Source: Kaistia algarum | GTDB taxonomy: Bacteria > Pseudomonadota > Alphaproteobacteria > Rhizobiales > Kaistiaceae | NCBI RefSeq assembly: GCF_026343945.1 | Contig: NZ_JAPKNJ010000001.1 | Coordinates: 1-64,000 of the forward strand | Length of the DNA: 64,000 bases | Direction: 5' to 3' | Translations under genes and position numbers: made by a program | The notes under the pieces: model-generated | What the model saw: the letters and a program-made list of their open reading frames with translations, nothing else | The model's database searches: none | What the model was told of the DNA's origin: nothing | Part shown: in pieces, positions 17,606 to 27,860 of the stretch | Position numbering within the stretch: position 1 is the first letter of the stretch | How the letters are laid out: each line of letters starts with the position of its first letter

Positions 17606-18018
17606 GGTCGGATACCGCAGAAGTGGAAAGTGATCGAGGCCTGTCCCCTTGGCGCCTCGCGGCCGTCCCAATGCCTGAAAGCGATCCACCGCTCTATGAT
17701 GACCGTCACAGCGCATTCCCGGACGCGGACCCCTTGCAATGCCGCCGGGGCACCCCATCTAGGTCTTATCCAAGCACGAGCAGGATGCGCTCCGACACAA
17801 AGGATAGCGCTCCAACGTTGGTTCAGGACGGATGTACTCCGGACCGGCGGGCTCAGGCGGATGCGTCCGGACGCACCCCCCTTGCCTGGATACCGATTGC
17901 CCAGGCCCGTAGCCGAAGACCGTTCAGGAGAAATTCTGCGCGTCTTTGCCGGAGCCTGGGCTTTCCTTTTTATGGCGATACCCGCGACAAGTGTTTTGCG
18001 CTGCGCTAATAGAACGAT
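17606..18018. other. 413-base divergent intergenic region
   Basis: The region between the Popeye-like gene and rnd holds no convincing gene, RNA or strong terminator. A GCGTCCGGACGC palindrome occurs near 17861-17875. The bases just before rnd (CTAATAGAACGATATG) have no ribosome site, so rnd may be weakly or leaderlessly translated. Confidence 0.4.
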
Positions 18019-19185
18019 ATGTCCGATATTATTGCTTCCACTGAAGCTCTCGCCGCCGCCTGCGCCCGCTTCGCCCGCCATGAGTTCGTCACGGTTGATA
18101 CCGAATTCATGCGAGAGACGACTTACTGGCCGAAGCTGTGCATCATCCAGATCGCCAGCGAGGAAGAGGCCGTCATCGTCGACGCCGAAGCGCCGGGCCT
18201 CGACCTGGCGCCGTTCTTCCAATTGATGGCCGATGAGACGGTGTTGAAGGTGTTCCATGCCGCCCGGCAGGACATCGAGATCGTCTGGCACCTCGGTGGC
18301 ATCCTTCCGCACCCGATCTTCGATAGCCAGGTCGCCGCCATGGTCTGCGGCTTCGGCGATTCGATCAGCTACGATCAGCTGGTCGGCCGCATTACCGGTC
18401 ACTCGATCGACAAGACGTCGCGGTTCACCGATTGGAGCCACCGTCCGCTGACGCAGCACCAGATCGACTATGCGCTCGCCGATGTCACGCATCTGCGCGA
18501 CGTCTACAAGGCGTTGCGCGACCAGCTCGAGCGGCAGAGCCGTTCCGATTGGGTCAGCGAAGAGATGAAGGTGCTGACATCAGTCGACACCTATCAGGTA
18601 GACCCGGAGCAGGTGTGGAAGCGGCTCAAGCTTCGAATCAAGAAGCCGCTGCAACTCGCCGTCCTGCAGGAGCTGGCCGCCTGGCGCGAGCGCGAGGCGC
18701 AGGCCCGCGACGTGCCGCGCGGCCGGGTGATCAAGGACGACGCGATCTACGAGATCGCCGAGCAACACCCGGCGACGGCCGAGGCGCTGGGTCGCCTGCG
18801 CAGCATCCCGAAGGGTTTCGAGCGCTCCCGCGTCGGCGAGGAGATCCTCGCCATCGTGCAGAGAGCGTCCAGCCTGCCGAAGGACAAGCTGCCAAAGGTC
18901 CCGAAGACCCGCCCCGCCTCCGAGGGCAACGGCGCCGCCGTTGACCTGCTCAAGGTCCTGCTCAAGATGACGAGCGAGGAACACGGCGTCGCGGCAAAGG
19001 TCATCGCGACGGTCGACGAACTCGAGGCGATCGCCAATGACGACAAGGCCGACGTCGCGCCGCTCGCTGGCTGGCGCCGCGAACTGTTCGGCGAGAATGC
19101 GCTGAAGTTGAAGCGTGGCGAGCTCGCCATGCGGCTCGACGGACGGCGCGTGGTACTGGTCGGCGAGCCGACCAGCGAGGCCTGA
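18019..19185 (+). CDS. rnd: Ribonuclease D
   Basis: A 388-residue 3'-5' exoribonuclease that trims tRNA precursors. The DEDD exonuclease motifs are visible: VTVDTEFMRE (Exo I, residues 24-33), VFHAARQDIEIV (Exo II) and Y-A-L-A-D-V (Exo III, with Q-I-D-Y-A-L-A-D-V). One HRDC-type region follows (VLQELAAWREREAQARDVPRGRVIKD, in part), then a less conserved second. Length matches alphaproteobacterial RNase D. It is divergent from the Popeye-like gene and convergent with ppx, 42 bases from it. Confidence 0.95.
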   Translation: MSDIIASTEALAAACARFARHEFVTVDTEFMRETTYWPKLCIIQIASEEEAVIVDAEAPGLDLAPFFQLMADETVLKVFHAARQDIEIVWHLGGILPHPIFDSQVAAMVCGFGDSISYDQLVGRITGHSIDKTSRFTDWSHRPLTQHQIDYALADVTHLRDVYKALRDQLERQSRSDWVSEEMKVLTSVDTYQVDPEQVWKRLKLRIKKPLQLAVLQELAAWREREAQARDVPRGRVIKDDAIYEIAEQHPATAEALGRLRSIPKGFERSRVGEEILAIVQRASSLPKDKLPKVPKTRPASEGNGAAVDLLKVLLKMTSEEHGVAAKVIATVDELEAIANDDKADVAPLAGWRRELFGENALKLKRGELAMRLDGRRVVLVGEPTSEA

Positions 19186-19227
19186 ACCTCCACCATCAAG
19201 CTCGCGGCCTTGCCGCGGGCCGAGGGT

Positions 19228-20712
19228 CTATTCCACCACGATGGCCGGTCGCATGGCGCCGAGCTTGGCCATTTGCGCGACGCGGCGGCCGAGGCGGGTT
19301 CCGGCCAGCATGGCGCGGTCCTGGGGCAAGACCAGGGTCAACTGGTCGCCGCGTGCTTCGATGCGCGTGCGCGGGATGACGCCGGCCATGGCACCGGAAA
19401 CCAGATAGGCAACGCGCAGTGCTGCACCCAGCGCCCTCGCCCGCTCCATCAGCCGGGTCGAGGCGAGTTCGCGGATGCGCGACGACAGATGCTCGTCGAC
19501 CAGCCCCTCGTGGCGATAATAATTCGCCAGAGCGAGATAGGCGCGGCCGGGATGGTCGATGCCGACGAAAGCCCCGTGCGCGATCAGATTGAGGCTCTGC
19601 TCGCCCCGGTAATCCGGATGGCCCCGCCAGCCAATGTCGGCGAGCAGGCAGGCGGCGACGCGCAGGCGCACCTCCTCCTCCGTCTCGTCTAGGCCGAGCG
19701 CCGCCATGGCCTCTGCCGTCCAGGCTCCCAGTTCATAGGCATGGCCGGGCGAGCGGGAACGCAGCAAGGCGAGTTCGGCCGAGGCGGCGATCAGCGGGTC
19801 GCTGGCGCGCTCATCGGCGTCCAGCAGGTCGTAGAGCAGACCTTCGCGCACGCCGAGCGCCGAGAGCACGATCTCGGACGGGCGCATGGCGCGGATCACC
19901 TGCTCCAGCACGATCGCACCATAGGGCAGCAGGCCGCGCCGGCTCTTTGAGACGGCCTCGATCGAATCGAGCGATTCGGCGTCGCGCCGCGCCACCATGC
20001 GGCAGAACTCCAGCGCTTCGTCGGCGGGGATCGCATATTGATGCATGATATGCAGCGGATAGGCCTTCTGGCGCATATGCAGTCGCGCCAGCGAACGCCA
20101 TGTGCCGCCGATGGCATAGAAGGGTCGCCCCTGCCCGCTTGGAAGAACCTTGGACGAGGAGAGCGCCTCGGCGGCGATCTTCTCGGCCTTCCGCAACGTC
20201 TTCTCGGATGACTCTTCCAGGCGCAGACCGCCGAGCGGGAAGGTCTCGCCGGTGCCGATCTCATCGCCATCGACGTCGACGACCTCGAGACTGCCGCCGC
20301 CTAGGTCTCCGGCGATCCCGTCAGGATTGTGGATGCCGGAAAGCACCCCCATCGCCGAAAGCCGGGCCTCCTCACGCCCGGAGAGGAGTGAAACATCGAC
20401 TCCGGTGATGCGCTCCACCTCTTCCAGGAACGCGGGACCGTTGGATGCCTCACGCGAAGCGGCGGTGGCGAGCACATGCAGCGACGTCACGCCCATCTGC
20501 TCGCAAAGGCCCATGAAACGGCGGATCGCGGCGAGCGAGGCCGCCACCGCGTCGTCGTTCAGCCTGCCGGTGGTCGCGATGCCGCGACCAAGACCGGCGA
20601 GTTCCTTCTCGTTGAACAACGGCATCGGCGAACGGCTGAGCCGCTCATAGACGACGAGCCGCACCGAATTGGACCCGATGTCGATAATCGCAACCGGGCC
20701 GCTGCCGTTCAT
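19228..20712 (-). CDS. ppx: Exopolyphosphatase (Ppx/GppA family)
   Basis: It releases phosphate from the ends of polyphosphate, or hydrolyses pppGpp, in the cytoplasm. The ASKHA-fold motifs are AIIDIGSNSVRLVVYERL near the N-terminus and GDLGGGSLEVVDVDG near residue 140, followed by a long helical HD-like C-terminal half. The ATG at 20712 gives 494 residues and leaves 34 bases to the ppk stop. A GTG at 20805 would add 31 residues and overlap ppk by 59 bases; rhizobial relatives have short leaders, so 20712 is preferred but not certain. It is cotranscribed with ppk, pairing polyphosphate breakdown with synthesis. Confidence 0.93.
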   Translation of the reverse strand: MNGSGPVAIIDIGSNSVRLVVYERLSRSPMPLFNEKELAGLGRGIATTGRLNDDAVAASLAAIRRFMGLCEQMGVTSLHVLATAASREASNGPAFLEEVERITGVDVSLLSGREEARLSAMGVLSGIHNPDGIAGDLGGGSLEVVDVDGDEIGTGETFPLGGLRLEESSEKTLRKAEKIAAEALSSSKVLPSGQGRPFYAIGGTWRSLARLHMRQKAYPLHIMHQYAIPADEALEFCRMVARRDAESLDSIEAVSKSRRGLLPYGAIVLEQVIRAMRPSEIVLSALGVREGLLYDLLDADERASDPLIAASAELALLRSRSPGHAYELGAWTAEAMAALGLDETEEEVRLRVAACLLADIGWRGHPDYRGEQSLNLIAHGAFVGIDHPGRAYLALANYYRHEGLVDEHLSSRIRELASTRLMERARALGAALRVAYLVSGAMAGVIPRTRIEARGDQLTLVLPQDRAMLAGTRLGRRVAQMAKLGAMRPAIVVE

Positions 20713-20746
20713 GCGGCCTGGCGCATGTTCCGGAGAGGCGGCGGCG

Positions 20747-22945
20747 TCAGGATTTGCCGCGGTTCCCGATTGAGCGCGGCGAGCTGTTCTTAAGAGATTT
20801 TCCACGTCCGGAAAGACTCGGGTTCGTCATGAAGTACTGATGCGCGTTGAAAGGCTGCTCTCCCTTCCGCGGCACGATTCGCCGCGAAGAGCCGTCTTGC
20901 AGGATTTCCCAGCTCTGCTGGTTGTCCTTCAGATTGGCGACCATGATCTGGTCCAGAACCTGCTCGTGCACCGTCGGATTCTGCATCGGGATCATCGCCT
21001 CGACACGGCGATCCAGATTGCGCGGCATCATGTCCGCAGAGCCGATATAGACAATCGCCTCCGGCGAGGGCAAGCCGTGGCCGTTGCCGAAACACAGAAT
21101 ACGGGCGTGCTCCAGGAAACGGCCGACGATCGACTTGGCCCGGATCCGATCCGAAAGCCCTGGCACGCCCGGGCGCAGACAGCAGATACCGCGCACAACG
21201 ATGTCAATTTCGACGCCGGCCCGGCTGGCGTCATAAAGCGCATCGATGATCTGCGGATCGACCAGCGAATTCATCTTCATCCAGATGGCGCCGGGGCGTC
21301 CTGCCTTCACATGCTCGATCTCGGCATAGATGCAGTCGAGGATTCGCTTCCGAAGGAAGTGCGGCGAGGTGGACAGCGTCTCCATTTCCACCGGCTCGGC
21401 ATAGCCGGTGATGTAGTTGAAGACGCGGGCCACATCGCGGGCGATCATCGGATCATCCGAGAAGAAGGATAGATCGGTATAGATCCGGGCCGTGATCGGA
21501 TGATAGTTGCCCGTGCCGATATGGACGTAGCTCCGGAGCGCCCCGCCCTCGCGGCGCACGACCAGCGAGAGCTTGGCATGGGTCTTCAGCTCGATGAAGC
21601 CGTAGACGACCTGCACGCCGGCGCGCTCCAGATCGCGAGCCCATTTTATGTTGGCCTCTTCGTCGAAGCGCGCCTTGAGCTCGACAAGCGCCGTGACGGA
21701 TTTGCCGGCCTCAGCGGCCTCGGCAAGCGCCTGCACGATCGGCGAGTTCTTGGAGGTGCGGTACAGCGTCTGCTTGATAGCGACGACGTCGGGATCAAGC
21801 GCCGCCTGGCGCAGATACTGCACGACGGCATCGAACGATTCATACGGATGATGGACGATCAGGTCCTTCTGGCGGATCGCCGCGAAGCAATCGCCGCCAT
21901 GCTCCCGAATGCGCTCGGGAAATCGGGCCTGATAGGCCGGGAATTTCAGGTGGGGGCGATCAATGCCGACGAGCTGCGACAGATCGTTCAGCGCCAGCAT
22001 GCCCTCGACGAGGAAGATCTCGTCAGGCAGCACCGCCAAGGCCCCGGCAACAAAGCCGCGCAGCGATTCCGGCGTGTTCTTGTCGATCTCAAGGCGGATC
22101 ACGGAGCCGCGACGCCGACGCTTCAGCGCGGTCTCGAAGAAGCGGACCAGGTCCTCTGCCTCTTCCTCGACTTCAAGCTCGGAGTCGCGGATGACTCGGA
22201 AGGCGCCCTGCCCCTCGACCGAATAACCGGGGAAGAGGCGCGGGGTGAACAGCGCGACGACATGCTCGAGGCTGATGAAACGATCCACGCCCGGAGCCGA
22301 ATCCGGCAGGCGAATGAAGCGATCGACCGTCATCGGGATGCGCAGCAGCGCCGTCATCCGGGCGCCCGTCGCCGGCCGGACGAGCTGGAGGGCGAGCGAG
22401 AAGCCGAGATTGGGGATGAAGGGAAAGGGATGCGCCGGATCGATGGCGAGCGGCGTCAGGATCGGGAAAATCGAGTCGAGGAAATAGGCTTCGAGGAAGC
22501 TCTTGTCGGCCTCGGTCAGATCGGCAAGGTGCGAGGCAACGATGCCGACACCGGCGAGTTCGACGCGAAGCTCGGCCCAGCGCGACTGCTGGTCGCTGGC
22601 GAGCACGGAAACCGCCTCGGAAATCTTGATCAGCTGCTCGCTCGGCGTCAGGCCGTCGTCGCTGGTCGGGCCGACGCCCTCCAGCTGCTGGCCGCGCAAG
22701 CCGGCGACGCGGACCATGAAGAACTCGTCCAGATTATTGGCGGAGATCGACAGGAAGCGGAGACGCTCCAGCAACGGGTGGTTCGCATTGCCGGATTCCT
22801 CCAGAACGCGGCGATTGAATTGCAGCCAGGATATCTCCCGATTGACGAACCGTTCCGGGCTGTGTCGCAGATGCTCGGCTTCAGCATGCGCGGCGTTGAC
22901 AGCCGCGATAGCCGCTTTGGCGTCCGGATTGGTCTGGTCCATCAT
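20747..22945 (-). CDS. ppk1: Polyphosphate kinase 1
   Basis: A 732-residue enzyme that makes polyphosphate from ATP. The N-terminal domain begins [19 protein letters not shown]. The catalytic phosphohistidine lies in [11 protein letters not shown], and the second HKD-type region is [17 protein letters not shown]. The C-terminus ([18 protein letters not shown]) is the usual rhizobial form. It precedes ppx in the same operon and follows the Hda-like gene by 89 bases, the usual alphaproteobacterial order. Confidence 0.97.
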   Translation of the reverse strand: MMDQTNPDAKAAIAAVNAAHAEAEHLRHSPERFVNREISWLQFNRRVLEESGNANHPLLERLRFLSISANNLDEFFMVRVAGLRGQQLEGVGPTSDDGLTPSEQLIKISEAVSVLASDQQSRWAELRVELAGVGIVASHLADLTEADKSFLEAYFLDSIFPILTPLAIDPAHPFPFIPNLGFSLALQLVRPATGARMTALLRIPMTVDRFIRLPDSAPGVDRFISLEHVVALFTPRLFPGYSVEGQGAFRVIRDSELEVEEEAEDLVRFFETALKRRRRGSVIRLEIDKNTPESLRGFVAGALAVLPDEIFLVEGMLALNDLSQLVGIDRPHLKFPAYQARFPERIREHGGDCFAAIRQKDLIVHHPYESFDAVVQYLRQAALDPDVVAIKQTLYRTSKNSPIVQALAEAAEAGKSVTALVELKARFDEEANIKWARDLERAGVQVVYGFIELKTHAKLSLVVRREGGALRSYVHIGTGNYHPITARIYTDLSFFSDDPMIARDVARVFNYITGYAEPVEMETLSTSPHFLRKRILDCIYAEIEHVKAGRPGAIWMKMNSLVDPQIIDALYDASRAGVEIDIVVRGICCLRPGVPGLSDRIRAKSIVGRFLEHARILCFGNGHGLPSPEAIVYIGSADMMPRNLDRRVEAMIPMQNPTVHEQVLDQIMVANLKDNQQSWEILQDGSSRRIVPRKGEQPFNAHQYFMTNPSLSGRGKSLKNSSPRSIGNRGKS

Positions 22946-23034
22946 TCTCTTTCCTCGCTAATCCGGCATCCTATAGCGTGCCAATATGACGGTTTCGTCA
23001 TGGCTCGGCAAAGGCGAAGCGAAGGGACCTCGGT

Positions 23035-23733
23035 TTAGAGTGGAAGTTCGGGTTCCAGCCCGAAGTCGCGATCGAGAATCTGAGAGGCGAGCTGCCGCGT
23101 GATCGGCCTGCCAGCCGCCAACGCCGCCTCGTCGAGCGCCGCCACAAGGCGGTTGGCCGCATCGAAGGAACGCTCCATGCGCCGGGAAATATAGGGTACG
23201 AGGCTGGGATCGATGCCGAGCTGGCGGTCGGAAAACAGTTTCACCAGCACGCGCTGCAACAGATCGTCGTCGGGGGCGCTGAGCTCCACGGGCAGGACAG
23301 CGCGGAGGCGCGAGGCGAGGTCGGGCAGTTTCAGACCAAGACTCGATGGCGCCTCGCGGCTGGTGATCAGCAGGAAGGCGCTCCGTTCCCGGACGCGGTT
23401 GATCAGGTGAAACAGCGCCGCTTCATCGACGCCGCCCCGGTCGAGGCCCTCGACGAGCACGCGGCCCGTCGCCAGAAGCCTGTCAATGTCCACCTCATGC
23501 AGCGTCGACGCCTCGATCTCCGCCGCGGCGCTGGCTTCCTTCCATATCCGGGCGAGATGCGTCTTGCCGGACCCCGCCGGTCCGACGAGCAGCACGACGT
23601 GGTTCGGCCACTGGGGAAAGCGGTCGATCAGGGTCGCCGCGGCCTCGTTGGCAGCGCCGGTCAGGAAGTCGGCGCGTGTCATCTGAGGACTATGCGGCAG
23701 GCTCAGGGCAAGCTGGTGCGTGGCGCTATTCAT
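23035..23733 (-). CDS. hdaA: DnaA-related regulatory ATPase, Hda-like
   Basis: A 232-residue AAA+ protein with one DnaA-like domain and no DnaA DNA-binding helix-turn-helix. It has a clamp-binding-like N-terminus (QLALSLPHSP), Walker A VGPAGSGKTHLARIW near residues 50-64, and the Walker B-like LVEGLDRGGVDE. Proteins of this type in alphaproteobacteria (HdaA) bind the replication clamp and promote inactivation of DnaA-ATP. Its gene overlaps the upstream AI-2E permease gene by 8 bases and sits before ppk, as in many relatives. The symbol follows the Caulobacter usage. Confidence 0.88.
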   Translation of the reverse strand: MNSATHQLALSLPHSPQMTRADFLTGAANEAAATLIDRFPQWPNHVVLLVGPAGSGKTHLARIWKEASAAAEIEASTLHEVDIDRLLATGRVLVEGLDRGGVDEAALFHLINRVRERSAFLLITSREAPSSLGLKLPDLASRLRAVLPVELSAPDDDLLQRVLVKLFSDRQLGIDPSLVPYISRRMERSFDAANRLVAALDEAALAAGRPITRQLASQILDRDFGLEPELPL

Positions 23734-24808
23734 CGTCTTCTATGGCGGTCCTGCCACGATAGATGGGGCTCGTCAGGTAGCGCGCCAACATGAACCGCAT
23801 AAGGACGGCGATCGCCGCGGTCGCCGGGACGGCGATCAGGAGGCCGATGAAGCCGAACAACACGCCGAAGGCGAAGAGACCGAACATCAACCAGACCGGA
23901 TGCAGGCCGACGCTGCGCCCGACGAGGCGCGGCTGCAAGATATTGCCCTCGAAGAACTGCCCGGTGACGAAGATGCCAACGGTAACCGCAACCCAGGGCC
24001 ATTCCGGCCAGAACTGCACGATGGCCACGCCGACCGCGACGACGAACCCGACCGTCGAGCCGACATAAGGAATAAAACTGAGCATGCCGGCGCCAAAGCC
24101 GATCAGCAGCCCGAAATTCAGCCCGAGTATGGCGAGGGACAGGCCATAAAAGGTGCCGAGTATGATGCAAAGCAGGCCCTGACCGCGAACAAAGCCGGCG
24201 ACTGCCGAATCGATATCGCGGGCGATCATCCGGACAGTCTCGACATGATCGCGCGGCAGCCAGCTATCGATGCGGGCGATCATCCGGTCCCAGTCGACCA
24301 GCAGGTAGAAGGCGACGACCGGCGTCACGACCAGCAGCGAGATAATGTCGATAAGGGCCGAACCGCCGCTCCAGATCGATTGTAGCAGCGTCGTGAGCCA
24401 GCTCGCGCCCTGGCTCATGATCTGGCCCATGGAGGCCTTCAGCTGCTCCTGATCGATGCTGAACAGCTGTCCGAAGCGCGTATTGTTCAGGAACGACGTG
24501 AAGAAATGCTGCAGTTGCTGGGCATAGGTCGGGATCTTCTCGATGAAGGCCGCCAGCTGATTGGCGAGAATCGGCACCAGCACCACGAAGCCGACCACCA
24601 GCACCAGGACGAAAATCACGAGGATGACCAGCGAGGCGGCCATGCGGCTGAGACCGCGGCGCTCGAACCAGTCGGCGATCGGATCCAGCGCATAGGCAGC
24701 CGCCATGCCCGCGATGAACGGCAGCAGAATCGTCCGGAAAACGAAGAGAAAAAGGAGAAAGATCAGCGCGGTGCCGAGCCAGAAGCCGATCTGTCGCTGC
24801 AAATTCAC
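23726..24808 (-). CDS. AI-2E/PerM-family membrane permease
   Basis: A 360-residue protein of the AI-2E transporter (PerM) family with about eight membrane helices: a first pair near residues 12-45, a pair near 55-85, and a C-terminal cluster from about 200 onward including LSFIPYVGSTVGFVVAVGVAIV. Family members include sodium/proton antiporters and a proposed autoinducer exporter; the transported substrate here is not known. It heads the permease-hdaA-ppk-ppx row, overlapping hdaA by 8 bases. It is divergent from purM. Confidence 0.88.
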   Translation of the reverse strand: MNLQRQIGFWLGTALIFLLFLFVFRTILLPFIAGMAAAYALDPIADWFERRGLSRMAASLVILVIFVLVLVVGFVVLVPILANQLAAFIEKIPTYAQQLQHFFTSFLNNTRFGQLFSIDQEQLKASMGQIMSQGASWLTTLLQSIWSGGSALIDIISLLVVTPVVAFYLLVDWDRMIARIDSWLPRDHVETVRMIARDIDSAVAGFVRGQGLLCIILGTFYGLSLAILGLNFGLLIGFGAGMLSFIPYVGSTVGFVVAVGVAIVQFWPEWPWVAVTVGIFVTGQFFEGNILQPRLVGRSVGLHPVWLMFGLFAFGVLFGFIGLLIAVPATAAIAVLMRFMLARYLTSPIYRGRTAIEDDE

Positions 24809-24989
24809 GGCGCGGCTTTCCTTGGCGTCTCAATCGGCGGCCCCCATCGGGCCTGTTTTCAGATAGGACCAGCGCCGGATGGCGGTCAAGTCGCGGAATC
24901 CGGTCCGGTTCCGGCCTCAAGGGCGATTTCCGGTTGACGCCGGCCCTCCCGGCATGATCCTCCCTCCCCAGCGAAACCGGAACGCCCCG

Positions 24990-26063
24990 ATGACCGACAG
25001 GACGCCCGCCCCGAACGCCCTCCGTTATGCCGATGCGGGTGTCGACATCGACGCTGGCAACCGGCTCGTGGACATGATCAAGCCGCTGGTGAAGGCAACG
25101 CGCCGGCCGGGCGCCGATGCGGAGATCGGCGGCTTCGGCGGATTGTTCGACCTGAAGGCCGCTGGCTATACCGACCCGCTGCTCGTCGCCGCCAATGACG
25201 GGGTCGGCACCAAGCTGAAAGTGGCGATCGACACCGGCATCCACGATACAGTCGGCATCGACCTGGTCGCCATGTGCGTCAATGACCTCATCGTCCAGGG
25301 CGCCGAGCCCTTGTTTTTCCTCGATTATTTCGCGACCGGCAAGCTGGACCCGGCCGAGGCGGCAATCGTCGTCGCCGGCATCGCGGAAGGCTGCCGCCTC
25401 GCGGGCGCCGCGCTGATCGGCGGCGAGACCGCGGAAATGCCCGGGCTCTACAAGGAAGGCGACTATGACCTCGCCGGCTTTGCCGTCGGCGCCGTCGAGC
25501 GCGCCGGGCTGTTGCCGCGCGGCGATGTTGCCGAGGGTGACGTGCTGCTCGGTCTCGGCTCGTCGGGCGTCCATTCCAACGGCTTCTCGCTGGTGCGCCG
25601 TATCGTCGAGCTCTCCGGAGCGGATTATGCGGCGCCGGCACCGTTCGACGCGGAACGCTCGCTCGGCCGCGCCTTGCTGGCGCCGACGCGGATCTATGTG
25701 AGGCCGCTGCTCGCCGCGATCCGAAAGACGAGCGCGATCAAGGCGATGGCGCATATCACCGGCGGCGGCTTCATCGACAATATTCCGCGCGTCCTGCCCG
25801 ATCACCTCGCCGCAGCCGTCGATCTCGACGCCGTCACGCCGCCGCCGGTATTCGGCTGGCTGGCCCGCGAAGGCGGGGTCGAAACGCGCGAGATGCTGCG
25901 CACGTTCAATTGCGGCGTCGGCATGATCGTCGTGGTTGAGCCCGATGCCGCCGATGCTGTGGCTGAGATCCTCAGCGCCGAGGGCGAGAGTGTGATGCGG
26001 CTCGGCAGCCTCGTGCGCCGCGAGGGCGAGGGCGTCGTCTTCTCCGGGACGCTGGCGCTGTGA
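24990..26063 (+). CDS. purM: Phosphoribosylformylglycinamidine cyclo-ligase
   Basis: A 357-residue enzyme for the fifth step of purine synthesis, closing the imidazole ring of AIR with ATP. The start is the ATG at 24990 ([24 protein letters not shown]). Family motifs are [50 protein letters not shown] and [15 protein letters not shown]. It is divergent from the permease gene and directly coupled to purN, whose GTG start overlaps its stop by 4 bases (GTGA). Confidence 0.97.
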   Translation: MTDRTPAPNALRYADAGVDIDAGNRLVDMIKPLVKATRRPGADAEIGGFGGLFDLKAAGYTDPLLVAANDGVGTKLKVAIDTGIHDTVGIDLVAMCVNDLIVQGAEPLFFLDYFATGKLDPAEAAIVVAGIAEGCRLAGAALIGGETAEMPGLYKEGDYDLAGFAVGAVERAGLLPRGDVAEGDVLLGLGSSGVHSNGFSLVRRIVELSGADYAAPAPFDAERSLGRALLAPTRIYVRPLLAAIRKTSAIKAMAHITGGGFIDNIPRVLPDHLAAAVDLDAVTPPPVFGWLAREGGVETREMLRTFNCGVGMIVVVEPDAADAVAEILSAEGESVMRLGSLVRREGEGVVFSGTLAL

Positions 26064-26719
26064 AACGCAAGGTCGGCATTCTCATCTCGGGGCGCGGCAG
26101 CAACATGTCGGCGCTGATCGAGGCCGCGGCCGACCCGGACTATCCCGCTGACATCGCTCTGGTTCTCTCCAACCGTCCCGATGCCGGCGGGCTCGATCGC
26201 GCCCGCGAGGCGGGGCTGCAGACCGCCGTTGTCGACCACAAGGCCTATCCCGACCGCGCCAGCTTCGACGCGGCCGTCGATGCGCGGCTGCGCGAGGCCG
26301 GGGTCGAGATCGTCTGTCTGGCCGGCTTCATGCGCCTGCTGACGCCGGGATTCGTCGAAGGCTGGCGCAACCGGATGATCAACATCCACCCGTCGCTGCT
26401 GCCGCTTTTCCCCGGTCTCCACACCCATCAGCGGGCCATCGACGCGGGGATGCGGCTTGCCGGCTGCACGGTGCATTTCGTGCGGCCCGAGATGGACACC
26501 GGCCCGATCATTGCCCAGGCGGCGGTACCGATCGCGCCGAACGACACCGAAGAAACCCTGTCTAAACGGATACTGAGCGCCGAGCACCGGATCTACCCGC
26601 TGGCGCTGGCCCTGCTCGCCGGCAATCTGCTGCGCGTCGAGGGTGAACGGGCCGTGATCGACGGCGCCCTGCCGGTTGACCTTTCCGGCATGGTCGCGGC
26701 GCCGGAGTTCGAGGGTTAA
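26060..26719 (+). CDS. purN: Phosphoribosylglycinamide formyltransferase
   Basis: A 219-residue folate-dependent enzyme that formylates GAR, two steps before PurM. It begins at a GTG in the GTGA overlap with purM. The GAR-binding loop [12 protein letters not shown] is at residues 9-20. The catalytic block [18 protein letters not shown] carries the Asn-His pair, and the aspartate lies in [13 protein letters not shown]. Length is normal. Base composition falls sharply just after its stop. Confidence 0.97.
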   Translation: MKRKVGILISGRGSNMSALIEAAADPDYPADIALVLSNRPDAGGLDRAREAGLQTAVVDHKAYPDRASFDAAVDARLREAGVEIVCLAGFMRLLTPGFVEGWRNRMINIHPSLLPLFPGLHTHQRAIDAGMRLAGCTVHFVRPEMDTGPIIAQAAVPIAPNDTEETLSKRILSAEHRIYPLALALLAGNLLRVEGERAVIDGALPVDLSGMVAAPEFEG

Positions 26720-26746
26720 ATTTCTCGACGATTGGCTCCAGCCCGC

Positions 26747-27049
26747 CTACTTACCGCGAAGGTCAGATGGCGTTCCGTTCCATATTTTTTCTGGGAAATA
26801 CTTCTTTCGATCATATTCATCATAAAATAATGTTCCGTGAATTCCCTGAGCTTTCGCTTTCGGAATTTCTTGGGTCCACATTCTTTCGAAGATCTCATCT
26901 AAAGCAGATATATCATCTCTTTTAAGAATATCCTCGATGAATTCGATTTCAAATTTTTCTGAAAATATAGCCGAAAAATCGTTGTCCGTTACCTGATAGA
27001 CAGGGAACCGACAGTCTAGTCCGTCGTCTATCACCATTATGTTCTTCAT
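26747..27049 (-). CDS. Small AT-rich orphan protein of unknown function
   Basis: A 100-residue acidic protein, MKNIMVIDDGLDCRFPVYQV and onward, with a conserved-looking core (IFSEKFEIEFIEDIL), a WTQEIPK segment and the end GIHGTLFYDEYDRKKYFPEK. The layout resembles small single-domain proteins scattered in proteobacteria and often seen near toxin, immunity or mobile genes, but no family name can be given. Its DNA is far richer in A and T than the genes on both sides, a clear sign of recent arrival. It lies 46 bases beyond the SDR stop on the same strand. No toxin gene is adjacent. Confidence 0.65.
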   Translation of the reverse strand: MKNIMVIDDGLDCRFPVYQVTDNDFSAIFSEKFEIEFIEDILKRDDISALDEIFERMWTQEIPKAKAQGIHGTLFYDEYDRKKYFPEKIWNGTPSDLRGK

Positions 27050-27095
27050 CGGTCTCTACCCAGCTGCATGTAACGGCTGCGAAGGCATTCGAATT

Positions 27096-27848
27096 CTAGA
27101 CCAGGAACTGGCCGCCGCTCGCGTCGATGCATTCGCCGGTGACCCAGCGGGCATCGTCGGAAGCCAGAAACGCAACGATATCCGCGACATCGGCCGGCTC
27201 GCCGACGCGAGCGAACACCGAGCGCGCCGAAGCGATGCGGGCGCCCTCCTCGCTGTCGACCCAGGCGCTCATGTCGGAGCGGATGATTCCCGGCAGAACC
27301 GCGTTGACCGTGATACCGCGCGGGCCGAATTCCTTGGCAAAGGAAAGCGTCAGGTGGTTGAGGCCCGCCTTCGTCATGCCGTAGAGCATGGCGCTGGGCA
27401 GCGCCATTTTCGAAAGACCAGACGAGACGTTCACGATCCGCCCGCCCGATTTCATCCTGACCGACAATTTCTGGATCAGGAAGAACGGCGCCCTCAGATT
27501 GACGGCGACCAGCCCATCGAAGCTTGACTCGCCTGCCTCCGGCCCATCGGGGAGCAGATGGCCGGCATTGTTGACGAGGATATCCAGCACCTCGCCGCCG
27601 CCGATCTGGTCTTCGATCTGCGAAACGATGGCGTCGATGTTTGCAATGTCCGACAGATCTCCGGAGACGAGGAACGGGCGGATGCCAAAGCCCGCGATCT
27701 CTTCTGCGAGCGCCTCGGCAGCATCCCGGCTGCGCGCATAGTGCAGCACCAGCCGCGCGCCGTCCTTCGCCAGGCGCAGCGCGATCGCCCGGCCGATCCC
27801 GCGCGAGGCGCCGGTGACCAGCGCCGTCTTCCCCGTCAATTTACCCAT
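27096..27848 (-). CDS. SDR-family oxidoreductase, FabG-like
   Basis: A 250-residue classical short-chain dehydrogenase/reductase with cofactor motif [18 protein letters not shown], the catalytic serine in IVNVSSG and YGMTK for YxxxK. The C-terminus [13 protein letters not shown] is typical. The arginine after the first glycine-rich loop and HYARSRD suggest NADPH use. It follows the molybdopterin oxidoreductase by 12 bases and is probably cotranscribed with it. Substrate unknown. Confidence 0.9.
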   Translation of the reverse strand: MGKLTGKTALVTGASRGIGRAIALRLAKDGARLVLHYARSRDAAEALAEEIAGFGIRPFLVSGDLSDIANIDAIVSQIEDQIGGGEVLDILVNNAGHLLPDGPEAGESSFDGLVAVNLRAPFFLIQKLSVRMKSGGRIVNVSSGLSKMALPSAMLYGMTKAGLNHLTLSFAKEFGPRGITVNAVLPGIIRSDMSAWVDSEEGARIASARSVFARVGEPADVADIVAFLASDDARWVTGECIDASGGQFLV

Positions 27849-27860
27849 GATTTCAATGCC

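Noticed and set aside
17606..18018. Small RNA or riboswitch before rnd
   Set aside because: Only a short palindrome and no conserved aptamer-like layout or terminator were seen.
19115..19227. Terminator between convergent rnd and ppx
   Set aside because: A short GC-rich hairpin (CGCGGCCTTGCCGCG) is present, but it is weak and has no T run.
21500..23038. A 512-codon open frame antisense to ppk
   Set aside because: It is the mirror of a well-supported polyphosphate kinase gene, with no recognisable motif or start signal.
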